The notes beneath the pieces are model-generated. The model had not been told where the DNA came from, did not search any database, and saw only the letters and a program-made list of their open reading frames with translations. A stretch of DNA of 23,394 nt from contig DRBZ01000012.1 of NCBI GenBank assembly GCA_011043895.1, positions 1-23,394 of the forward strand. The letters run 5' to 3'. Shown piece by piece: positions 1 through 5,521 of the stretch; positions within the stretch are counted from its first letter, which is position 1, and each line of letters begins with the position of its first letter. This DNA comes from Candidatus Cloacimonadota bacterium. Lineage in GTDB: Bacteria > Cloacimonadota > Cloacimonadia > JGIOTU-2. The translations under genes and the position numbers were made by a program.

Positions 1-1
1 A

Positions 2-541
2 GTAGAAAAAGTAAGCTGGTATGATGCAGTAGAGTTTTGTAACAAGAAAAGCAGAAAAGAAGGACTCACGCCATGTTATTCTGGCAGTGGTAAAAATATA
101 ACGTGTAATTTTAATGCCAATGGCTATCGTCTTCCCACCGAAGCGGAATGGGAATATGCAGCGAGAGGAGGACACCTTGCGAATGGTTCCAACCTTCGCA
201 ATGGTGGCTATACCTATTCAGGAAGTGATAATATCGATGATGTAGCATGGTATTCTGATAATTCTGGCAGAAAAACCCATCCTGTAGGGCAGAAGCAACC
301 AAATGAACTGGGCTTGTATGACATGAGCGGCAATGTGTGGGAGTGGTGCTGGGACTGGAAAGGAAGCTACAGCAGCAGTTCTCAGACAAACCCAAGAGGT
401 GCTTCATCTGGCTCGACCCGCGTGTTGCGTGGTGGTGGCTGGTACGGCTACGACAACGGCTGCCGTGTTGCTTATCGTGGCACCGACGATCCTGATCTCA
501 GCAATGGCGATTTCGGGTTTCGTTTCGTGAGGACTCCCTGA
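2..541 (+). CDS. FGE-sulfatase-fold protein, DGR target (5' truncated)
   Basis: This is the C-terminal 179 codons of a formylglycine-generating-enzyme/SUMF1-fold protein; the start lies outside the window. Visible family motifs are NGYRLPTEAEWEYAARGG, PNELGLYDMSGNVWEW and the terminal RVLRGGGW...CRVAYRG...GFRFVR block. In DGR systems this fold (a C-type-lectin-like scaffold) displays hypervariable residues and usually works as a ligand-binding surface protein, not as an oxidase. The last 39 codons or so are the variable repeat, which ends three codons before the TGA stop, the usual position for a DGR target. Variable codons encode Tyr, Gly, Thr, Asp, Leu and Phe where the template encodes Asn. 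Whether the missing N-terminus carries a signal peptide or other domain cannot be seen. The avd and RT genes follow on the same strand. Confidence 0.93.
   Translation, partial: VEKVSWYDAVEFCNKKSRKEGLTPCYSGSGKNITCNFNANGYRLPTEAEWEYAARGGHLANGSNLRNGGYTYSGSDNIDDVAWYSDNSGRKTHPVGQKQPNELGLYDMSGNVWEWCWDWKGSYSSSSQTNPRGASSGSTRVLRGGGWYGYDNGCRVAYRGTDDPDLSNGDFGFRFVRTP
415..530 (+). repeat. DGR variable repeat (VR)
   Basis: This 116-bp segment at the 3' end of the FGE-fold gene aligns without gaps to the template repeat at 2020-2135 (offset 1605). There are 22 mismatches and every one is opposite an A in the template. Replacements include G, T and C, so this is A-to-N change and not simple transition. Fifteen codons change amino acid and one change is silent (CCA to CCT, Pro). 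The final 17 bases, 514-530, are identical to the template 3' end and contain few adenines. They are the likely initiation-of-mutagenic-homing (IMH) region. Identity stops at 531-532. Confidence 0.96.
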
Positions 542-559
542 TGTTTTCATTTCTTTTTG

Positions 560-586
560 CTTCTTTTTCTTGTCAAGAAAAAGAAG
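560..586. repeat. Perfect 13-bp inverted repeat downstream of VR
   Basis: CTTCTTTTTCTTG at 560-572 and CAAGAAAAAGAAG at 574-586 are exact reverse complements separated by one T. In practice the loop would be 3-5 nt on a stem of 11-12 bp. It begins about 30 bp after the VR. In the Bordetella phage DGR a hairpin/cruciform just after the VR is known to stimulate homing, so a similar role is plausible here. A transcript hairpin separating the target gene from avd is the alternative. There is no U-run typical of an intrinsic terminator. Confidence 0.75.
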
Positions 587-598
587 AAGAATTATAAA

Positions 599-928
599 AT
601 GCATACTCAAATATTAAATAAATTATTTGATTTTATCGTATGGATAGAACCAAAAATAGCTGTATTCCCAAGGAATTATAGATATAATTTGGGGAATAGG
701 ATTGAGAATACGCTCTATGATACAATGGAATCATTACTGCAAGTCAGATTTTCAAAAAACAAATTAAGACACTTGTATGATTCAAATACATCTATTGAGA
801 AATTACGATATTATTTTCGTCTATGCTACAAACTAAAAATAGTAAAAGACAAAAGTTATGAACATTTATCATTATTACTTACAGAAATAAGTACATTATT
901 AAATAATCATATTAAAGAAATTAAATAA
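599..928 (+). CDS. avd: DGR accessory variability determinant (Avd-like four-helix protein)
   Basis: This small helical, basic protein of 109 residues resembles the Avd/four-helix-bundle family that partners DGR reverse transcriptases. Family-like features are the segment PKIAVFPRNYRYNLGNRIE near the N-terminus, the LRYYFRLCYKL helix and a final helix ending EISTLLNNHIKEIK. Avd proteins form a pentameric barrel that binds the RT and the template RNA. The ATG at 599 is chosen because it gives the usual family start shortly before the first helix. An upstream in-frame TTG at 557 would place 14 extra lysine-rich residues inside the inverted repeat. The possible ribosome site AAGAAGAA is weak. 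One base separates its stop from the RT start, so the two are probably translationally coupled. Confidence 0.85.
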   Translation: MHTQILNKLFDFIVWIEPKIAVFPRNYRYNLGNRIENTLYDTMESLLQVRFSKNKLRHLYDSNTSIEKLRYYFRLCYKLKIVKDKSYEHLSLLLTEISTLLNNHIKEIK

Positions 929-929
929 T

Positions 930-2000
930 ATGCCTAAAAGATTTGGTTACTTATACGAGGAAATTTATTCGTGGCAGAATCTTGTTAACGCATATCATAA
1001 AGCACGCAGGTCAAAACGCCATAAGGATGAAGTAGCAGAATTTGAATTCAATCTTGAGAAAGAATTATATCACATTCAGGATTCCTTAAAAAATAGATCA
1101 TTTCAATTCTCAGGTTATACTTTCTTTACGATACATGAACCCAAAGAACGCTTAATATCATGCGCACCATTCAAAGATAGAGTAGTTCATCATGCAATAT
1201 GTAATGTGTTAGAGCCAATATTGGATAGGTCGTTAATACCAGACAGTTATGCCTGCAGGAGAGGGAAAGGATTACACTGCGCGGTAAGAAGAGGATTCTA
1301 TTTTTTCAAGAATTCAAAATATGTGTATAAATTCGATATTCAGAAATATTTTTATACGATAGATCATGATATTCTCATCAACAAACTCGAAAGAAAAATA
1401 AAAGACCCTAATATTCTTGTTTTGCTCAAGGTTCTTCTTGATACCTATACATCTAGTTCGGAATACTATATCCCTTTTGAGCAAGATACGCTTTTTGAGC
1501 ATGGAAGAAAACGGGGCTTACCAATAGGGAATCTTACCAGTCAGATTTTTGCCAATTATTATTTATCAGATTTTGATCATTATATGAAAGAGGAAATGGG
1601 ATGCAGAAATTATATTCGATACATGGATGACATTTTGATTTTTTCAGATGATAACGTTTTTTTACAAGGCATAAAAAAAATTTCAAAAATAAAATTGGAG
1701 GAATATAGATTAAAGATAAATGAGAATAAGAATCAAATTTACAAAACACAACATGGCGTAAATTTTCTTGGATTTAGATATAAGGATGATCGAATAAAAT
1801 TTCACAACAGTAATCTGAACAGATTTAAAAAGAAATTGAGATATTTTTCATCCCATCAGACAAATATATCTGATATGCTATTGAGCATAAATGGACATCT
1901 TGGATATTTTAATTCTGGTAATTGTAAGAGGATACTATACCACATTTCAAATGAGTTTCAATTTTTTGATGGAAAGAAATGTTTTAAATTAGCATTATGA
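930..2000 (+). CDS. DGR reverse transcriptase
   Basis: A 356-residue group-II-intron-like reverse transcriptase of the diversity-generating class. Motif A is KFDIQKYF with Asp136. The catalytic YMDD box is at residues 231-234. The motif-4 segment IGNLTSQ at 199-205 has SQ where most retroelement RTs have SP, and this is diagnostic of DGR enzymes. The N-terminal region with KERLISCAPFKDRVVHHAI and the RRGKG segment also fits. There is no endonuclease, maturase or other extra domain, and the length is normal for a DGR RT. The enzyme would copy the TR transcript into adenine-mutagenised cDNA that replaces the VR. It directly follows avd, and the TR begins 20 bases after its stop. The gene is markedly AT-rich compared with the VR and TR. 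Confidence 0.97.
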   Translation: MPKRFGYLYEEIYSWQNLVNAYHKARRSKRHKDEVAEFEFNLEKELYHIQDSLKNRSFQFSGYTFFTIHEPKERLISCAPFKDRVVHHAICNVLEPILDRSLIPDSYACRRGKGLHCAVRRGFYFFKNSKYVYKFDIQKYFYTIDHDILINKLERKIKDPNILVLLKVLLDTYTSSSEYYIPFEQDTLFEHGRKRGLPIGNLTSQIFANYYLSDFDHYMKEEMGCRNYIRYMDDILIFSDDNVFLQGIKKISKIKLEEYRLKINENKNQIYKTQHGVNFLGFRYKDDRIKFHNSNLNRFKKKLRYFSSHQTNISDMLLSINGHLGYFNSGNCKRILYHISNEFQFFDGKKCFKLAL

Positions 2001-2001
2001 A

Positions 2002-2022
2002 GGGTATCGAACAGAAGCGGAA
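2002..2022 (+). other. Relic of the FGE gene abutting the TR
   Basis: GGGTATCG (2002-2009) matches 122-129 of the target gene at 7 of 8 positions. ACAGAAGCGGAA (2011-2022) matches 137-148 at 11 of 12 positions. The intervening bases of the target are missing here. In the target this segment encodes the conserved GYRLPTEAE motif; here it would read GYRTEAE, in a different frame from the TR. It looks like a deleted copy of the target gene fused to the template. Confidence 0.5.
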
Positions 2023-2135
2023 CCGCGTGTTGCGTGGTGGTAGCTGGAACAACAACGACAACAACTGCCGTGTTGCTAATCGTAACAACAACAATCCAGA
2101 TAACAGCAATAACAATAACGGGTTTCGTTTCGTGA
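2020..2135 (+). repeat. DGR template repeat (TR)
   Basis: This is the donor copy for the VR at 415-530, in the same orientation and just after the RT gene. It is built from AAC/AAT codons: in the VR-aligned frame it reads GGSWNNNDNNCRVAN then RNNNNPDNSNNNNGFRFV. It contains 38 adenines, 22 of which differ in the present VR, while all 78 non-A positions are identical. Asn codons (AAY) can mutate at two adenines to many residues without ever giving a stop codon, a known DGR template design. The adenine-poor 3' end (2119-2134) is the probable IMH* counterpart. It is expected to act as RNA, not as a protein gene. Confidence 0.96.
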
Positions 2136-2309
2136 ATACTACCAATATGCCAGATTCTACATTTCTTAATAATTTGCAGAGAGTGCACATATGGGAGTCC
2201 AGTTTGATATCCTGAGTCAGAAAATATCTGGCCGAAGTAGGTCTTATATGGTAAGTAGCAATGTCGAAAGCCAGAAAATATTTAAAAGTATTGAGTGCAA
2301 AATCACTTT

Positions 2310-2354
2310 GGAGTAAAATATCCGTGATATTTTATCCGCCAGCTGGCGGACTCC
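2310..2354. repeat. Compound hairpin element, copy 1
   Basis: An outer pair GGAGT (2310-2314)/ACTCC (2350-2354) encloses two hairpins. The first is TAAAATATC-CGT-GATATTTTA at 2314-2334 and the second is the perfect 16-bp palindrome TCCGCCAGCTGGCGGA at 2335-2350. The reverse complement closely matches the element at 3292-3336, and similarity continues outside the core in GAGTGCAAAATC and AAAAGGATTTA. It ends just before the ribosome site of the lipoprotein gene. It is probably a small non-autonomous repeat (REP/MITE type) present elsewhere in the genome, and it could also affect the leader RNA of that gene. Confidence 0.75.
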
Positions 2355-2373
2355 ATAAAAAAAAGGATTTATA

Positions 2374-3261
2374 ATGAAAAAAGTAGTAATAGTATTATGT
2401 TGTATAGTTAATTTAGTCTCGTGTGCATCAAATTCCAGCTCAAGAGATAGTGGCGTACACATCAATAACAATATCAGTAAGCAAGATGTAATAAACCTTG
2501 GAAATGGTTGGTTTGAATCAACCGCACAGGTAGAGATCGCGCACATCACGCCAGAAGAAGCGAAAAAAAAGGCAATAGATAAAGCGTGCGAACAAGCTCT
2601 GGAATTCTATGGTGTGGATGTTACTGGCAGAAAATTGTATATAGTAGGAGAAGACGCAGAGAACATCACAAGAGATGATTACCTTCACCTTACAAACCAG
2701 ACCACGCAGGGGATCATTGTTGATAAGAAGATCATTGAGGAGAAAGTTATCACCATAGGTAATTCTTTGTTCTCAGAAGCTACTGTTCAGGTAAGAATTG
2801 AGAAGCAAAAAGGAGAAAGAGATCCCTATTTTTCTTTGGATGCAGCGCTTAATAAAGACCATTTTAAGGAGTTTGAAACACTTGAAATAACCTGTATACC
2901 TTCAAAAGATTGCTATCTTACGATTCTTAATATTTGCTCGAACGATATGGTGTATGTGCTTTTCCCTAATAAGTACAGAAGTGATAATCTTGTAAAATCT
3001 GGTGAAAGATTTACGTTGCCGAACGAGAAGGATAAACGGATCGGACTGTCACTACCAGTTGAGTTATTGCCGGGTAAAATTGCAGACAGCGAAATAATCA
3101 AGATACTTGCGACAAAAGAGCCACTCAATCTCGTCGAGTTTCAAAATGATATGAAGTATGGAACCTGCAGTGCCACGCTTACTAAACTTATGCAGAGGTT
3201 GATAACAATTCCAAGGAATCAGATTGTAGAGTTTGATTTAGTATATTTTATACATAAGTGA
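2374..3261 (+). CDS. Lipoprotein with DUF4384-like C-terminal domain
   Basis: A 295-residue predicted lipoprotein. The N-terminus is a short basic signal sequence with lipobox LVSC, giving lipidated Cys17. Residues about 55-145 are a mixed region rich in short helices and strands, similar in style to LPP20/FlgT-type N-terminal modules. Residues about 165-262 have the pattern of DUF4384: DCYLTILNI, then VYVLFPNKY, an aGERFTLP-like turn, a LSLPVELLPG stretch and IIKILATKEPLNL. DUF4384 often occurs in lipoproteins and in surface or secretion-linked proteins; its exact role is not established. The start is supported by AAGGA six bases upstream of the ATG at 2374. Related compound hairpins lie immediately on both sides, so the gene looks like a single-gene unit. 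The adjoining DGR may be unrelated. Confidence 0.8.
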   Translation: MKKVVIVLCCIVNLVSCASNSSSRDSGVHINNNISKQDVINLGNGWFESTAQVEIAHITPEEAKKKAIDKACEQALEFYGVDVTGRKLYIVGEDAENITRDDYLHLTNQTTQGIIVDKKIIEEKVITIGNSLFSEATVQVRIEKQKGERDPYFSLDAALNKDHFKEFETLEITCIPSKDCYLTILNICSNDMVYVLFPNKYRSDNLVKSGERFTLPNEKDKRIGLSLPVELLPGKIADSEIIKILATKEPLNLVEFQNDMKYGTCSATLTKLMQRLITIPRNQIVEFDLVYFIHK

Positions 3262-3286
3262 TATAGAATACTTGGAGTGTAAAATC

Positions 3287-3354
3287 CTTTTGGAGTCCGC
3301 CAGCTAGCGGATGCAAAATCTCGGATTTTGCACTCCATAAGCGCACTCCAAAAG
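3287..3354. repeat. Compound hairpin element, copy 2 (inverted)
   Basis: The core 3292-3336 has GGAGT/ACTCC ends enclosing an imperfect palindrome CCGCCAGCTAGCGG (3297-3310) and the hairpin TGCAAAATC-TCG-GATTTTGCA (3312-3332). A longer outer pair, CTTTTGGAGT at 3287-3296 and ACTCCAAAAG at 3345-3354, is exact. This is the same element as 2310-2354 on the opposite strand, so the lipoprotein gene sits between inverted copies. The loop bases and arms co-vary between copies: AAAATATC pairs with GATATTTT, and GCAAAATC with GATTTTGC. This suggests the fold itself is kept. Confidence 0.75.
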
Positions 3355-3495
3355 AGAATCCATAAGGTTCTCAATTAAAGGATGATTTGTTCATTAGTAT
3401 ACCATAACATTCATTAAAACCCAAATTAACTCCACAGATTTCTCCTTGACAGTACCATCTTGCAGCTATAGCGTCTCTTATCAGAAGGGAGACCT

Positions 3496-4416
3496 GTGCA
3501 TAGAGAAGAGAAAAAACTTATTATAAATCTGCTTGCTGAGTATAAAAGACTTATCGTACTTGGTGATTTTGGTAGGGCTTCTACGTATAAATTTTGCAGT
3601 GAATTCGTTGCAGCAGAGCAGAAAGTCATTCAAAAGCTCATTGTAGAGAACCAATTCTATGATGAGTATAGAAAAACAATTATTACAGTGATCTCCAACT
3701 CTCCCTATATCAAAGAAGATAAAATAAGTGAGTATTTTGATCAGCACAAACCTCTCGATGACAAAATACTGATTGGATTCCCCGGGGGAATAACCATAGA
3801 AGAGGTAATTCCCAGATTTACAATGCTGCTGGCTCGTGTACTACAAAATTACTCTCGCAAGGATGTACAAGATACTATTATAGCGTTACCTTGCAACACG
3901 CTTTCTCCACTCATGTGGCAATTGGAGCAACTATTTCAGTCAAAAAATCAGTTACAAAGGGTACTGGATAAAAAGGATCAATCAGTTCATGTGAGACAAT
4001 TTATGAAGATACTTCCTCATATCAATGTTTCTTTCTACTCAGTTGCAGAAGCAGTGATAGATCACGTGCAAAAAATGGGCTTCAAGTTCATTCTGCCACT
4101 GGGCACATGCAATATTTTCAACATTTACAAAAAAGCAGCAGAAAGATTACAGAGCGAAGTCGAAGTCATCGAAATGGATGCTCATCTTCATGAATTGATA
4201 CTCAAGGCGATCGTCTATAGCGTGAGTGATTCCAAAGAAATACTTTCTCATATCATCGAAGAGATTCGTGATGAGCTTGAAAAAATCTATGGAGAGTATG
4301 AGGATCCTGCGGTTATTGAAGCATGTACAGATCTTTCTATGGGAATCGGTGCACAGTCATCGACTATATATGCAAATTATCTCATCGATATGATTTATAA
4401 TACGAACAATTTATAA
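3496..4416 (+). CDS. Aspartate/glutamate racemase-fold protein
   Basis: A 306-residue cytosolic protein with the paired-cysteine layout of the Asp/Glu/hydantoin racemase superfamily. The first motif is ALPCNTLS with Cys133 and the second is IEACTDLSMG with Cys277, matching the family's PCNT and GCTE/D boxes. Between them FILPLGTCNIFNIYKKAAE resembles the usual central strand and turn. These enzymes invert amino acids by a two-cysteine acid-base mechanism without a cofactor. The N-terminal 90 or so residues are extra to the family core and are not recognised, and the substrate cannot be inferred. A GTG start at 3496 is chosen because GGGAG lies five bases upstream. A TTGACA at 3446-3451 with TATAGC at 3467 is a possible promoter, but the 15-base spacing is short. 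Partners are unclear. Confidence 0.7.
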   Translation: MHREEKKLIINLLAEYKRLIVLGDFGRASTYKFCSEFVAAEQKVIQKLIVENQFYDEYRKTIITVISNSPYIKEDKISEYFDQHKPLDDKILIGFPGGITIEEVIPRFTMLLARVLQNYSRKDVQDTIIALPCNTLSPLMWQLEQLFQSKNQLQRVLDKKDQSVHVRQFMKILPHINVSFYSVAEAVIDHVQKMGFKFILPLGTCNIFNIYKKAAERLQSEVEVIEMDAHLHELILKAIVYSVSDSKEILSHIIEEIRDELEKIYGEYEDPAVIEACTDLSMGIGAQSSTIYANYLIDMIYNTNNL

Positions 4417-4616
4417 TAGTTGATGATTTACAACACGCGATCGAACGTGCTAACGATTCTGATGATATGACCGAACCACAATTTATTGTAAACGACATTC
4501 TTTTTTTGTGTCTGAAATTGTTGCAGTGAGGTGAACTCGAGCACTGATGCCGTTCCTCTTATCATAAATTTCAAAGTTTATCAAAAATTAATATATTTCT
4601 GGTAATACTTAATAAA

Positions 4617-4865
4617 ATGATAAGTAAAACAGCGATGAGAGTCTATAAAAGACTAAAAAAAATACTCATCGACTATTTCGGTGTATTCAGTCATGATGTG
4701 TATACAGAAAGATCATTAAAGGAGCTTCTGGGTACTGATCCGCTTAATCTGATTGAATTTGTTCTCTGGTGTGAAAGAGAGTTCAACATGAGCATCCCTG
4801 AGAATGAGGTGAAATATTTTTATACTCTTGGAGATATTCAGAATTATATTCTTACGCATTCATAG
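4617..4865 (+). CDS. Acyl-carrier-protein-like protein lacking the attachment serine
   Basis: An 82-residue protein with the length and helix pattern of an acyl carrier protein. A basic first helix leads to ELLGTDPLNLIEFVLWCEREFNMSIPENE and a final helix TLGDIQNYIL. The central block matches the ACP consensus LGxDSLDxVELVxxLEExFxIxIP except at residue 42. There the serine that receives 4'-phosphopantetheine is proline (codon CCG; TCG would be serine). As read, it cannot be modified in the usual way. It may be a structural or regulatory relic of an ACP, or may reflect a recent mutation or sequencing error. No recognisable fatty-acid, polyketide or lipid genes adjoin it. The ribosome site is weak. 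The upstream gap 4417-4616 holds no convincing gene. Confidence 0.65.
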   Translation: MISKTAMRVYKRLKKILIDYFGVFSHDVYTERSLKELLGTDPLNLIEFVLWCEREFNMSIPENEVKYFYTLGDIQNYILTHS

Positions 4866-5009
4866 ATATATTCTCTTGGAAAAGCCCAACTGTTTTAAGG
4901 TTTATTTCAAATCAATTTTAACAAAAACATATTAAATTTCTCACAAAGTAAGCAATTTCCCAAATAACTTGACTGGCTCATACCAGCAACTTTTCAAGGG
5001 GTTCAAAAT

Positions 5010-5486
5010 TTGAAAAGGGCTATTGATATGGCAGAGAGTGATTTCGCTAAAATTGATTCTGTGTTAGAGGAATATAAGGGAAGAAAAGGTGCATTGATTC
5101 CTATCCTTCAAAAGTCTCAGGCAAATCTTGGTTATCTCTCAAAAGAAGCACTCAAATATATTTCTGATAAGACCAACATTCCTGTTTCTGAAATATACGG
5201 CGTGGCAACATTTTATACTCAATTTCGTCTGCAACCAATCGGGAAACACATAGTCAGAATTTGCCATGGAACTGCCTGCCATGTGGCAAATGCTCCCAAA
5301 ATTTCAGAAGCAATATATGAGGCATTGGAGGTAGAACCTGGAGGAACCACAGAAGACCTTAAATTCACCGTCGAAGAGGTAGCATGTCTGGGATGTTGCA
5401 GTCTTGCTCCTGTCATTATGATTGACGATAAGACCTTTGGTCGTCTCACACCAGATAAAGTAAAAGATATCCTTGCAAAGTATTAA
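5010..5486 (+). CDS. nuoE: NuoE/HydC-like [2Fe-2S] subunit of Stn-type transhydrogenase
   Basis: A 158-residue thioredoxin-like ferredoxin subunit of the NuoE/HydC/HndA family. An N-terminal helical region (ALIPILQKSQANLGYLS, then IYGVATFYTQFRL) precedes a 2Fe-2S site with Cys85-x4-Cys90 (CHGTAC) and Cys126-x3-Cys130 (CLGCC). In related complexes it sits on the NuoF-like flavoprotein. It heads a three-gene operon with nuoF-like and fusion genes 35 and 10 bases apart. The start is uncertain. TTG at 5010 has AAGGGG eight bases upstream, and ATG at 5028 has AAAAGGG at a similar distance, so the protein could be six residues shorter. The name is by homology: no other complex I genes are present. 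Confidence 0.9.
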   Translation: MKRAIDMAESDFAKIDSVLEEYKGRKGALIPILQKSQANLGYLSKEALKYISDKTNIPVSEIYGVATFYTQFRLQPIGKHIVRICHGTACHVANAPKISEAIYEALEVEPGGTTEDLKFTVEEVACLGCCSLAPVIMIDDKTFGRLTPDKVKDILAKY

Positions 5487-5521
5487 TCAAATTAACCAAA
5501 TTTAATCAGTTAGGAGAGAAT

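Noticed and set aside
404..610. Antisense open frame over the VR
   Set aside because: It is the shadow of the VR coding frame. A matching antisense frame appears over the TR (1958-2190) simply because the two repeats are homologous.
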